Assembly: GCA_026390835.1 (NCBI GenBank)
Contig: JAPLFD010000009.1
Span: 1 to 64,000, forward strand
Length of the DNA: 64,000 nt
Direction: 5' to 3'
DNA from: Sphingobacteriales bacterium
GTDB taxonomy: Bacteria; Bacteroidota; Bacteroidia; Sphingobacteriales; Sphingobacteriaceae
Shown in pieces: positions 8,625-17,491 of this stretch; position 1 is the first letter of the stretch, and each line of letters opens with the position of its first letter. A program made the translations under genes and the position numbers. The notes beneath the pieces are model-generated. The model made no database searches. It had not been told where the DNA came from and was given only the letters and a program-made list of their open reading frames with translations.

Positions 8625-10391
8625 ATGAAAGAATTCTTTAAGTTCGTATTTGCATCCATGATAGGCGTAATCCTTAGTGTATTCGTCATGTTTATACTGG
8701 GTATACTCCTTATTATTGGCATCGTTAGCTCTGCTTCAAACGAATCAAAGGTTACAATTGACGATAATACCGTGTTACACCTTAGTTTAAATTATCCAAT
8801 AAGCGAACGGACCTCCAAAAATCCTTTCCAAAATTTAAATTTTGGTGGTTTTGAAACTAAAAGCAATATCGGCTTAAACGATATTTTAGAACATATTAAA
8901 GAGGCAAAAACTGACTCTAAAATTAAAGGTATTTATGTAAATGTTTCTGCTATTCAAGGTGGTTTTGCCAGTATCGAAGAAATTCGAAATGCCCTACTCG
9001 ACTTTAAAAAATCGGGGAAATTTATTTTAGCCTATAGCGAAGTGTACACCAAGGGAGCATATTATCTGGCTTCGGTGGCCGATAAAATATATGTGAATCC
9101 GGAAGGTATGGTAGATTTTAAAGGCTTTAGCACCGAAATTATGTTCTTTAAAGGTGCCCTCGAAAAATTAGATATCGATGCCCAAGTAATTAAAGTGGGA
9201 ACCTACAAAAGCGCCGTAGAACCTTACATTTTAGATAAAATGAGCAAGCCAAACCGCGAACAAATTACCTCGTTTTTAGGTTCTATGTACACTCATTTTT
9301 TATCAAACATCGCTATCAGTCGTAAAATATCTGTTGATTCTTTAAGTGCTATAGCCAACACAGCTGCAGTACAAACAGCAACTGATGCCGTAAAATTCCG
9401 CTTAGTAGATGGAGTAAAATACAAAGACGAAGTACTTACCGAGCTCAAATCTTTGTGCGGCTTAGCACAAAAAAAGGAACTTCGTTCTGTTTCTATCAGC
9501 GATTATACTCCACAAACGAAAGAACTAAGCAAGGCCAGTGCAGATAGAATTGCAGTGGTATATGCCGTTGGCGAAATTGTGGGTGGCGAAGGCGACGACG
9601 AAACCATGGGTTCAGAAAATATTTCTAGAGCCATTAGAACCGCTCGGTTAGATGATAAAGTAAAAGCCCTTGTACTCCGCATCAACTCACCGGGTGGAAG
9701 TTCTTTAGCTTCTGATGTAATTTGGAGAGAAGTTGAACTAACAAAAAAAGTAAAACCTGTAATTGTTTCTATGGGCGATGTAGCAGCGTCGGGCGGTTAT
9801 TACATCGCTTGTGCTGCCGACTCTATTTTTGCACAACCTAATACCATTACAGGTTCTATTGGCGTATTTGCCATTATTCCGAACATGAAAAAATTCTTTA
9901 ACAATAAACTAGGTATCACCTTTGATGAGGTAAAAACTAGCAAATTCTCTGAAATTTCTATAACCCGTCCGCTTAGCGATGATGAACGTTTATTATTACA
10001 AGCCGAAGTAAACAACATTTACAAAACTTTTACCCAAAAAGTAGCCAATGGACGTCATAAAACACCAGAATTTATAGATAATATTGGTCAAGGACGTGTT
10101 TGGACGGGTTCCGAAGCACTAAAAATTGGTTTAGTAGACCGTTTAGGAAATATAGAGGATGCCGTAAAATCTGCAGCTAAAAAAGCTGGACTTAAAGAAT
10201 ACAAATTGATAGCCTACCCTTCTCAAAAAGATCCCTTAAAAGAATTTTTTGACGATTCTGCAGATAAAGTACGCACCTATTTTACCAAGCAAGAACTGGG
10301 CGAAAATTACAACTACTACCAGAAAATGCAATCGGTTCTTAAAACAACCGGTATACAAAGTAGAATGCCTTACGAAGTGATTATTAAATAA
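8625..10391 (+). CDS. sppA: Signal peptide peptidase SppA, 67K type
   Basis: SppA is a membrane-bound Ser/Lys protease that degrades cleaved signal peptides. The 588-residue protein has one N-terminal membrane anchor (about 10-35) and two tandem S49 domains. The candidate catalytic Lys is near residue 195 (KVGTYKSAVEPY) and the Ser near 389 (GDVAASGGYYIACAAD), with INSPGGSSLAS just before. Length matches the 67K class. It is transcribed away from folK and ends at a strong hairpin terminator. Confidence 0.96.
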   Translation: MKEFFKFVFASMIGVILSVFVMFILGILLIIGIVSSASNESKVTIDDNTVLHLSLNYPISERTSKNPFQNLNFGGFETKSNIGLNDILEHIKEAKTDSKIKGIYVNVSAIQGGFASIEEIRNALLDFKKSGKFILAYSEVYTKGAYYLASVADKIYVNPEGMVDFKGFSTEIMFFKGALEKLDIDAQVIKVGTYKSAVEPYILDKMSKPNREQITSFLGSMYTHFLSNIAISRKISVDSLSAIANTAAVQTATDAVKFRLVDGVKYKDEVLTELKSLCGLAQKKELRSVSISDYTPQTKELSKASADRIAVVYAVGEIVGGEGDDETMGSENISRAIRTARLDDKVKALVLRINSPGGSSLASDVIWREVELTKKVKPVIVSMGDVAASGGYYIACAADSIFAQPNTITGSIGVFAIIPNMKKFFNNKLGITFDEVKTSKFSEISITRPLSDDERLLLQAEVNNIYKTFTQKVANGRHKTPEFIDNIGQGRVWTGSEALKIGLVDRLGNIEDAVKSAAKKAGLKEYKLIAYPSQKDPLKEFFDDSADKVRTYFTKQELGENYNYYQKMQSVLKTTGIQSRMPYEVIIK

Positions 10392-10412
10392 GTTCTAAGA
10401 AAAAATAAATTC

Positions 10413-10451
10413 AAAAAGTCCCGGTAGGTATGCCGGGACTTTTTTATTTTT
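10413..10451 (+). terminator. Rho-independent terminator of sppA
   Basis: A 12 bp perfect stem (AAAAAGTCCCGG with CCGGGACTTTTT) encloses an 8-base loop and runs into TTTTTATTTTT. It starts 22 bp after the sppA stop. The U-tract ends just before the polX start, and shows that the TTG at 10450 is not a useful start for polX. Confidence 0.92.
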
Positions 10452-10458
10452 GACTACC

Positions 10459-12111
10459 ATGGAAAACAAAACCATTTCCCGTACCCTACGCCTATTCAGT
10501 CAGTTGTTAGATTTGCACGACGAAAACCCGTTTAAGGTACGCTCCATGGCCAACGCCGCCTTTAAAATAGATAAACTGCCCTTTGCATTAAACAGCAAAA
10601 CAGAAGCAGAATTAAGCGTAATAGACGGCATTGGCAAAAGTATTGCCACCAAAATTCACGAATTACTCACTACCGAACATATTGCCGAGCTAGACCAATT
10701 ATTGAGCAAAACACCTCAAGGCGTACTAGAAATTATGCAAATTAAGGGCATTGGCCCTAAAAAAGTAGCCACCATTTGGAAAGAGCTGGAAATAGAAAGT
10801 ATAGGCGAATTGTATTATGCTTGCAACGAAAATCGCTTAATTGAGGCCAAAGGCTTTGGTTTAAAAACTCAACAAGATATCATCAAGCTCATAGAGTTTA
10901 AGATGGCTAACAATGGTCGATGGCTCTATGCCAAAGTAGAAGCCTTTGCCGAAGAACTCCTTAAAAATTTAGAAGGCCATTTCCCCAATAGTTTAATTAG
11001 TTTAAGTGGCGATTACCGCCGCAGAATGGAAATTATAGATCAATTGGATGTATTAATTGGTGTTTCAGAAGCTCAATTACGAAGTCACCCAATTGGAGAA
11101 CAAGTAGACGAAAAACTACAATTTAAAACTGAAGAAGGATTAAATATCCAATTTCAGTGCTGCAGAGCCGAAGATTTTGGTTGGACACTCCTCCGCACCA
11201 CCGGAAATGTCGAACATGTGGCACAGCTAGAACAAAAACTAAGCAACATATCCCTTTCGGGCAAATCCGAAGCCGAAATTTATGCATTAGCCGGCCTAGA
11301 GTATATAGAACCTGAACTTAGAGAAGGCCAAAACGAAGTAGATTGGGCAGTTAAAAAGCAATTACCCAAACTTATTGAGTTAACTGATTTAAAAGGCAGT
11401 TTACATAACCACAGCACCTGGAGCGATGGTGTAAATACCCTCGAGGAAATGGCACTTTATTGCAAAAATGAACTAAAAATCGATTATTTAGGCATTTGCG
11501 ACCACTCCAAATCGGCCTTTTACGCCAATGGATTGAATGAAATTAGAGTAGCGGCCCAGCACCGCGAAATTGAAGCGCTCAATGAAAAACTAGCTCCATT
11601 TAAAATATTTAAAGGAATAGAATCCGATATTTTATACGATGGAAGCCTAGATTACTCCGATGAGGTATTGGCCAGTTTCGATTTTGTGGTAGCATCGGTA
11701 CACTCGGTATTAAAAATGACGGAAGAAAAAGCCACCGAGCGCCTCCTAAAAGCCATCGAAAACCCATACACCACCATTTTAGGTCACCCAACTGGTCGCT
11801 TATTATTAAGTCGTAGTGCCTACCCCATCAACCATAAAAAAGTGATTGATGCTTGCGCCGCCAATAAAGTAGTCATCGAAATTAATGCCAACCCCTTACG
11901 CCTCGATTTGGATTGGCGTTGGCACCAATATGCGCTCGAAAAAGGCGTTTTACTAGCCATTAACCCCGATGCTCACCGTACCGAGGGATTTTTAGACATG
12001 CACTACGGCGTATTGGTTGGACGTAAAGGTGGCTTAACTGCCAAGAACTGTTTAAATACATTTTCTTTAGCCGAAATTGATACATTTTTCAAAAACAGCA
12101 AGCCCGCCTAA
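10459..12111 (+). CDS. polX: PolX-family protein with degenerate polymerase site and intact PHP nuclease domain
   Basis: This 550-residue protein has the full PolX layout: two helix-hairpin-helix motifs (about 50-65, 95-105), a polymerase X palm/thumb (about 150-310) and a C-terminal PHP metallo-phosphoesterase (about 330-550). The PHP metal motifs are intact: LHNHSTWSD, GICDHSKS, KGIESDILYDG, ASVHS, LGHPTGRLL, EINANPLRLD and INPDAH. In the palm, the usual G-S-x-RR...DxD becomes GDYRRRMEIIDQLD, so the first catalytic Asp is Gln195 (11041-11043). The third Asp (VDF/VDL in relatives) is Gln231 in NIQF (11149-11151). Polymerase activity is therefore doubtful, while 3'-5' exonuclease or AP-endonuclease activity remains plausible. 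The ATG at 10459 is chosen over the TTG inside the sppA terminator. Confidence 0.9.
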   Translation: MENKTISRTLRLFSQLLDLHDENPFKVRSMANAAFKIDKLPFALNSKTEAELSVIDGIGKSIATKIHELLTTEHIAELDQLLSKTPQGVLEIMQIKGIGPKKVATIWKELEIESIGELYYACNENRLIEAKGFGLKTQQDIIKLIEFKMANNGRWLYAKVEAFAEELLKNLEGHFPNSLISLSGDYRRRMEIIDQLDVLIGVSEAQLRSHPIGEQVDEKLQFKTEEGLNIQFQCCRAEDFGWTLLRTTGNVEHVAQLEQKLSNISLSGKSEAEIYALAGLEYIEPELREGQNEVDWAVKKQLPKLIELTDLKGSLHNHSTWSDGVNTLEEMALYCKNELKIDYLGICDHSKSAFYANGLNEIRVAAQHREIEALNEKLAPFKIFKGIESDILYDGSLDYSDEVLASFDFVVASVHSVLKMTEEKATERLLKAIENPYTTILGHPTGRLLLSRSAYPINHKKVIDACAANKVVIEINANPLRLDLDWRWHQYALEKGVLLAINPDAHRTEGFLDMHYGVLVGRKGGLTAKNCLNTFSLAEIDTFFKNSKPA

Positions 12112-12133
12112 AATAAAACCCTAATTTTACCCC

Positions 12134-12739
12134 ATGATTAGTAAACGTTGTAATTCCATTTTCGAGCAGGCCATTGCCGATTATCACATCCATAATAACA
12201 TCGATTTAAAACCAGAAAACCCTTATAAAAGTGGTAGCATTGAGTTTTTGCTCTATGCTAAAAACTGGATTGATACTGCCCAATGGCATATGGAAGACGA
12301 AGTGCGTGAACCTAGCATTGCTCCCGAAGCAGCCCTGGTTTGGAAACGCCGAATAGACGCTTCTAACCAAGAACGCACCGATTTGGTAGAATACATTGAT
12401 AGTTACTTTTTAGAACAATTTAAAGGCTCCAAAGCAAATGCAAATGCTACGGTAAATACCGAAAGTCCGGCTTGGGCCATTGATCGCCTCTCTATATTAG
12501 CGCTAAAAATTTATCATATGGCCGAAGAGGCCAACCGAACCAGCGCCAGCCCAGAACACCGTGCCGCTTGTCAGAAAAAACTAGACGTTTTATTGATGCA
12601 AAGGGTAGATTTATCGAAAAGTATTGATGAATTGCTAGCCGATATTAAAGCAGGAAATAAGTACATGAAAGTGTACAAACAAATGAAAATGTACAACGAC
12701 CCAAGCTTAAATCCGGTATTGTACAAAGATTCCAAGTAA
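12134..12739 (+). CDS. DUF4254 domain-containing protein
   Basis: This 201-residue helical soluble protein belongs to DUF4254, of unknown function. The diagnostic stretch is NWIDTAQWHMEDEVREP (about 45-61), where the W-H-x-E-D block is the conserved core, followed by RIDASNQERTDLVEYID. No signal peptide or membrane segment is seen. Its stop codon overlaps the start of the GT9 glycosyltransferase gene (TAATG), so the two are translationally coupled. That suggests a role in envelope sugar transfer, but this is inference only. Confidence 0.85.
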   Translation: MISKRCNSIFEQAIADYHIHNNIDLKPENPYKSGSIEFLLYAKNWIDTAQWHMEDEVREPSIAPEAALVWKRRIDASNQERTDLVEYIDSYFLEQFKGSKANANATVNTESPAWAIDRLSILALKIYHMAEEANRTSASPEHRAACQKKLDVLLMQRVDLSKSIDELLADIKAGNKYMKVYKQMKMYNDPSLNPVLYKDSK

Positions 12740-13770
12740 TGCCCCAGCCTACAAAAATTCTTGTTTTACGCTTTTCGGCCATGGGCGATGTAGCCATGAC
12801 TGTACCTGTATTAAAAGAACTTTTGGCAAACTACCCCAACATTACCCTCGTAGTGGTTAGCAGAAAAGCCTTCGAACCTTTTTTTGCAGGCATTCCCAAT
12901 ATCGAATTTCATGCTTTCGAGCCTAAAACCACCCATAAGGGTTTACTAGGAGTTTTACGCTTATTTAAAGAGCTTAGAAGCTACAAAGCTACAGCCTTAG
13001 CCGATTTACACCAAAACCTTCGTAGCAACGTACTAAGCCGCTTATTTTGGTTTAAAGGCATATCCATTGCCAGTTTAGATAAAGGCAGAGCCAAAAAAAG
13101 AGCCCTTACCCGTAAAGAAAACAAAGAATTTGTTCCTTTAAAATCAAGCATTCAACGCTATGCCGATGTGTTTGCTGAGTTAGGCTTCCCTTTTACCTTA
13201 AAAAATACACTTACAAAACAACCCGAGGTATTAAACCAAGCTGCTTTAAAAATTAGCGGTAAAAAAGGTGCTCAAAAATGGATTGGTGTTTCTCCTTTTG
13301 CTCAACACAGCCAAAAGGTATACCCCTTAGATAAAATGGGTAACGTACTTACTGCTTTAGCGGCAGATGGCCATCGTATTTTTGTAATTGGTGGAGGGCA
13401 AGAAGAACAAAAAATTGCCGAAAATTGGGCGAAACCAAATAAAAATATCACCTCCCTTATCGGAAGATTAAACTTAAGCGAAGAACTGAGCCTCATTTCC
13501 AATTTAGACGTCATGCTCAGCATGGATTCTTCGGGCATGCACTTAGCCTCCTTAAAAGGTATACCCGTAGTTTCTGTTTGGGGTGCCACCCACCCCCATG
13601 CTGGTTTTTTAGGCTACGGGCAAAACCTTGCCAACTGCGTACAACTAGATTTAGAATGCCGCCCCTGCTCTGTTTACGGCAATATACTCTGCTACCGTGG
13701 CGATTTTGCTTGCATGAACCAACTCAGTGAATCACACATCATCCAAAAAGTACTGAATACAATTTCTTGA
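12739..13770 (+). CDS. Glycosyltransferase family 9 (heptosyltransferase-like)
   Basis: This 343-residue GT-B enzyme resembles ADP-heptose:LPS heptosyltransferases, which build the LPS inner core on the cytoplasmic face of the inner membrane. Visible motifs are KILVLRFSAMGDVAMTVPVL at the N-terminus, GVSPFAQHSQKVYP in the middle, and the nucleotide-sugar site SMDSSGMHLASLKGIPVVSVWG near 255-278. A C-terminal Cys group (LECRPCSVYG, ILCYRGDFACM) is also typical. Its start overlaps the DUF4254 stop. The exact sugar donor and acceptor cannot be read from the sequence. Confidence 0.9.
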   Translation: MPQPTKILVLRFSAMGDVAMTVPVLKELLANYPNITLVVVSRKAFEPFFAGIPNIEFHAFEPKTTHKGLLGVLRLFKELRSYKATALADLHQNLRSNVLSRLFWFKGISIASLDKGRAKKRALTRKENKEFVPLKSSIQRYADVFAELGFPFTLKNTLTKQPEVLNQAALKISGKKGAQKWIGVSPFAQHSQKVYPLDKMGNVLTALAADGHRIFVIGGGQEEQKIAENWAKPNKNITSLIGRLNLSEELSLISNLDVMLSMDSSGMHLASLKGIPVVSVWGATHPHAGFLGYGQNLANCVQLDLECRPCSVYGNILCYRGDFACMNQLSESHIIQKVLNTIS

Positions 13771-13817
13771 TCAGGGCAATACTCAAGCCTATTAAAGCGT
13801 TGTATATTATAAAAATC

Positions 13818-14435
13818 ATGAAAAAATTATTATTAAGTGCCTTAATGGCCTCAGTGGTGGTTATGGCAAGTGCGCAGGTTAGAGTAGGTGCAAAAGCAGG
13901 CGTTAATTTTTCTAAAATAGATTACCAAGACAAAACTTTAGGAGATGTATTAAAATCCTCGAGTACGAGTTATTTTTTTGGTGGAATTGTAGAATTTCCA
14001 TTTTTAGGTAAGTTACACTTGCAGCCAGGTTTAATTTTAAACGGGCAAGCCGGAAATGTAGGCTCTGGTGTAGATAAAGTAACCCTAAATATGATGTATG
14101 CAGAAGTTCCGGTAAACATACTAGGCCGAGCAGATTTAGGAATAGGATCGTTTTATTTGGGAGGTGGCCCCTATGCTGCATATGCCCTCTCAGGCAAAAT
14201 AAAAAGTACTGGTATTACTGAAAAAATAGTATTCGGAAATACGGTAGACGATTTTATGAAACCAACAGATTTCGGAATAAACCTATTAACTGGATTGGAT
14301 TTGAGAGGAGGATTGAGTTTGGGCTTAGGCTATAAATTGGGCTTAAGTGATAATGCACCAAAGACCTTAACAGAAGCAATAAATAGTAAAAATAGTAGTT
14401 TTAGTGTTTCTTTAGGCTATATGTTGAAACTATAA
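13818..14435 (+). CDS. Outer membrane beta-barrel protein (porin-like)
   Basis: This 205-residue protein starts MKKLLLSALMASVVVMASAQ, a clear signal peptide, followed by alternating strand patterns (VRVGAKAGVNFSKI, LQPGLILNGQAG, FYLGGGPYAAYALSG, GLSLGLGYKLGL) and ends in a strand closing SLGYMLKL. This is the profile of a small eight-stranded OmpA/OmpX-like barrel (PorT-type 'outer membrane beta-barrel' family). Substrate is unknown. I prefer the ATG at 13818 to an upstream in-frame start at 13767, which would put 17 residues before the signal peptide. A hairpin terminator follows. Confidence 0.85.
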   Translation: MKKLLLSALMASVVVMASAQVRVGAKAGVNFSKIDYQDKTLGDVLKSSSTSYFFGGIVEFPFLGKLHLQPGLILNGQAGNVGSGVDKVTLNMMYAEVPVNILGRADLGIGSFYLGGGPYAAYALSGKIKSTGITEKIVFGNTVDDFMKPTDFGINLLTGLDLRGGLSLGLGYKLGLSDNAPKTLTEAINSKNSSFSVSLGYMLKL

Positions 14436-14458
14436 TTGCAGTGTATTTTTACTTCTAT

Positions 14459-14494
14459 AAAAAGCGAAGGTCTATTCAGATTTTCGCTTTTTTT
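14459..14494. terminator. Bidirectional terminator between the barrel gene and dprA
   Basis: The arms AAAAAGCGAA and TTCGCTTTTT form a 10 bp stem with T-runs leaving on both strands. The + strand copy ends the barrel gene; the minus strand copy sits right at the dprA stop codon (14493-14495), so it can serve both convergent genes. Confidence 0.8.
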
Positions 14495-15587
14495 ACAGCA
14501 AAATGCACCTATTTCCGGGTACTATTCGCACCATACCTGCTACTTGCAAATCGAGGAGCAGTAAAGCAATTTTACTTTGCGAAAAGCCGGTATTTAACAC
14601 TAAAGTATCAATAGCTATACCGTCAAATTCTGCTAAATGTGATAAAATTACTTGTTCATCGGGAGTTCTGCTTAACCAATTAGCTTGGCTTAGCCCTTTT
14701 TTACTTGGACTAGTTATATCCCAAGCTAATAACGAAGCTACGTCTGCTGCCTGCGTAATTAAATGTGCCCGATTTGTTTTAATAAGATCATGACAACCCC
14801 GGCTGTATTCATCGGTAGCTCTGCCAGGGAATGCACACACTTCTCTATCGTAGGAATTGGCTAAATCTGCCGTAATAAGCGCACCACCTTTACTACTGGC
14901 CTCCACCACAATGGTGGCATCAGCTAAGCCGGCAATAATGCGGTTGCGCTTGGGAAAATTCTCTCTATCGGGAATTGTTTGTGATGGAAATTCGGTCAAT
15001 AACCCTCCATGTTGGAGCATTTCTGCGGCTAATTTCCGGTGTGCATTGGGGTACATTCGATCTAAGCCATGCGCCATTACCCCGAGCGTGGGTAATTCGT
15101 ATTTTACGCAAGCCTTGTGAACTGCGGCATCAATACCATAAGCCAAGCCACTCACTACCAATGCCCCGTATTCGACTAACCCTTTTAGAAATTCGTCGCA
15201 AATTAGTTTTCCGTGGGCTGTAGCATTTCGGGTACCTACCACACTCACTATTTTTTGTGCATTTAAATCGGCCTTACCTTTATAAAAAAGTACAAGGGGC
15301 GCATCGTAGCAATAAGAAAGTCTTTTCGGATACTTTTCATCGCCCAAAACCAACATTTGAATTCCGTGAGCGTGGGCAAAGGTTAACTCGGCTGAACAGG
15401 AATCAAATTCATCAAATTGCCGAATATTACGAGCCAATTGAGGGCCAATACCCTCTACATGGAGCAATTGCTTGAATGAAGCATTAAAAATGGCTTCAGC
15501 GGCACCAAAATGGCTCAAGAGTGTACGAGCCAATACAGCTCCTACACCCGGAATACGGGTTAAGGCTAATAAATATACAGTTGACAC
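14493..15587 (-). CDS. dprA: DNA-processing protein DprA
   Basis: DprA binds incoming single-stranded DNA and loads RecA during natural transformation. The 364-residue protein has an N-terminal helix-hairpin-helix region (TRIPGVGAVLARTLL and VEGIGPQLARNI), the Rossmann-like core with VVGTRNATAHGK, VSGLAYGIDAAVHKA and FPKRNRIIAGLADATIVVEA, and a C-terminal winged helix (about 300-364). Length is normal for the three-domain form. It follows rsmG by 6 bp in a minus strand run GT2-rsmG-dprA. Other competence genes are not in the window. Confidence 0.95.
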   Translation of the reverse strand: MSTVYLLALTRIPGVGAVLARTLLSHFGAAEAIFNASFKQLLHVEGIGPQLARNIRQFDEFDSCSAELTFAHAHGIQMLVLGDEKYPKRLSYCYDAPLVLFYKGKADLNAQKIVSVVGTRNATAHGKLICDEFLKGLVEYGALVVSGLAYGIDAAVHKACVKYELPTLGVMAHGLDRMYPNAHRKLAAEMLQHGGLLTEFPSQTIPDRENFPKRNRIIAGLADATIVVEASSKGGALITADLANSYDREVCAFPGRATDEYSRGCHDLIKTNRAHLITQAADVASLLAWDITSPSKKGLSQANWLSRTPDEQVILSHLAEFDGIAIDTLVLNTGFSQSKIALLLLDLQVAGMVRIVPGNRCILL

Positions 15588-15593
15588 GCTACG

Positions 15594-16232
15594 TTATTGT
15601 GCTTCGAAGTACACAACGTATTTTGTAAGAAAAAAATCTTGAGGAAAGTATTTTGTGATTGCAAATTGTTGCACGCCTTTGAGTTTGGCTGCTGCCAACT
15701 CTTCGGTTAAATCGCCTCCTTTGAGGTATAAAACCCCATTAGCAAGGGTATTTTTGCCACCTTTTCTAAGTTTAGCTCGTACCCACGGGTAGAAATCTTT
15801 TAACTGTGTAACGGCTCTTGAAATAACAAAATCAACGGTTCCCTTTACCTCTTCGGCACGCATGTGGCTGGCCTCTATATTTTTTAGACCAAGGGCTTGG
15901 GCTACTTCTTGCACCACTTTTATCTTTTTACCTATGGAATCTACCAAATGGAAAGACGTTTCGGGGAACAAAATCGCTAAAGGAATACCAGGAAAGCCAC
16001 CCCCTGTTCCTACATCAAGCACCGTTTCTCCAGGTAAAAATTCTAGCACTTTGGCAATACTCAGCGAATGAAGCACATGATGCTCGTAAAGCATATCAAT
16101 ATCTTTTCTAGAAACCACATTTATTTGAGCATTCCAAAAACGATATAACTCATCTAGGGCTTCAAACTGATTCTTTTGCGCTTCGGTGAGGTTCGGGAAA
16201 TGACGAAATATGTCCTGTACGCTGGGTTTCAC
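15594..16232 (-). CDS. rsmG: 16S rRNA (guanine(527)-N7)-methyltransferase
   Basis: RsmG methylates G527 of 16S rRNA using SAM. The 212-residue protein has the typical opening (LYRFWNAQINVVSRKD followed by LYEHHVLHSLSIAKVL) and the SAM loop LDVGTGGGFPGIPLAILFP (about 72-90), then HLVDSIGKKIKVVQEV and ISRAVTQL. Length is normal. Its start shares one base with the stop of the upstream GT2 gene and dprA follows 6 bp on, so all three are probably one transcript. Confidence 0.95.
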   Translation of the reverse strand: MKPSVQDIFRHFPNLTEAQKNQFEALDELYRFWNAQINVVSRKDIDMLYEHHVLHSLSIAKVLEFLPGETVLDVGTGGGFPGIPLAILFPETSFHLVDSIGKKIKVVQEVAQALGLKNIEASHMRAEEVKGTVDFVISRAVTQLKDFYPWVRAKLRKGGKNTLANGVLYLKGGDLTEELAAAKLKGVQQFAITKYFPQDFFLTKYVVYFEAQ

Positions 16233-17368
16233 TAGCTTTTGTTTTGAATAAGGTATACCGCTCTAAGTACCATGCTTTGAAGCAAATAGATGGGTTCTAA
16301 AATAGGCATAGCCCATTGTATATTCGGGTGTTTTAAGCGTTTTGCAATTTTAAAATACACCGCATATTGTAAGAATAAACGGAACAAATAGATACCAAGT
16401 ACTACTGGCCAACTGAAACCAAGAATAAGCAATCCTACGCTTATTAAATAGAAAAGCACAGCAGTGTAGACTCCCACATGTAAACGCAAGCGATTGCCCA
16501 GTGTAAATAGCTTCAGTGTATCCATACGGGTAAATTTATCTTTTACAAACTGAGCATAGCTCTGTTTTTTATCGGTAAGCACATGGCTAGCAGGGTTTAT
16601 TTCAACCCTCGTATTTTTACGAGTGGCATGTTGGTTGATAAAAAAATCGGTTTCTCCGTAGGTTAAATGCATATGGGAAGCATAGCCCTTACCTGCAAAA
16701 AAGGTCGTTTTGGTAAAGGCTATATTCTGTCCATAGCCACTAAATGCTTTTCCTTTAATGGCAAAAGAAAGACTGTAGAGAGCCGTCATAAAATGATCGA
16801 AACGGCTAAGCAAGGTACTAAAACTAGCACCCACAGGAAAGGGTGCATAACCCAACACCAGCTCGGTATGTTGGGTAAAATTGGCTTGCATGTGGGCAAT
16901 CCATTTCTTAGAACGTGGCAAATAATCCGCTTCAATAAATAAAATTTGTTCGTATTGTGCTGCTTTAATGCCAAGCGTTAGGGCATACTTTTTAGTGCGT
17001 CTAAATCGATCGTCGATAGGCACATTTACTATTTTTACCTGCGGATAGGTCACAGCAAGGCTTCTTAATAGATCTTCGGTATCGTCCCAAGAGCAATCGT
17101 TTACCAATACCAACTCAAATATTACATCTTCCTGGCTCAACCATTCAGGTATATTTTTTTCTAAGTATGCAGCATGATTTCGGGCATATATAATTACCGA
17201 TATGGGATTTTTATCACCAATTTCTTTCGTTTTAATGGGATACCTTGCTAAACGTAGTTGTACAAAAATCAGCTGATAGAGCTGTATTAATGTTACAACA
17301 ATTAATAAGCTGAAAAGTATCAATGAAGGCACAGAAAAATCTGCTAGTTGCTGCGTAATAAAATCCAT
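16232..17368 (-). CDS. Membrane glycosyltransferase family 2
   Basis: This ~378-residue enzyme has one N-terminal membrane segment (LILFSLLIVVTLIQLYQLI), a GT-A domain (about 45-250: PISVIIYARNHAAYLEKNI, LVLVNDCSWDDTEDLL, and an acidic ExD metal motif in LFIEADYLPRS), and about two to three C-terminal membrane segments. It likely transfers sugars for surface polysaccharide; the acceptor is unknown. The ATG at 17368 (MDFITQQL) is favoured because it puts the membrane segment near the N-terminus; an ATG at 17395 would add nine residues. Its stop overlaps the rsmG start by one base. Confidence 0.85.
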   Translation of the reverse strand: MDFITQQLADFSVPSLILFSLLIVVTLIQLYQLIFVQLRLARYPIKTKEIGDKNPISVIIYARNHAAYLEKNIPEWLSQEDVIFELVLVNDCSWDDTEDLLRSLAVTYPQVKIVNVPIDDRFRRTKKYALTLGIKAAQYEQILFIEADYLPRSKKWIAHMQANFTQHTELVLGYAPFPVGASFSTLLSRFDHFMTALYSLSFAIKGKAFSGYGQNIAFTKTTFFAGKGYASHMHLTYGETDFFINQHATRKNTRVEINPASHVLTDKKQSYAQFVKDKFTRMDTLKLFTLGNRLRLHVGVYTAVLFYLISVGLLILGFSWPVVLGIYLFRLFLQYAVYFKIAKRLKHPNIQWAMPILEPIYLLQSMVLRAVYLIQNKS

Positions 17369-17491
17369 AATTAGTTTGCTGTGTTGGGCCTGCAAATTTG
17401 TTATTTTTTTAACACAATTTGGGGGTAAAATGAAAATTAAAAGCCTTAGATACAGGTATTTTTTTGCTATTTTGCAAGCTCTATCCTATTC

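Noticed and set aside
8516..8722. Upstream extension of folK to an ATG at 8722
   Set aside because: The added residues lie antisense to the sppA start and do not resemble FolK; only the stretch just before 8515 has some FolK character.
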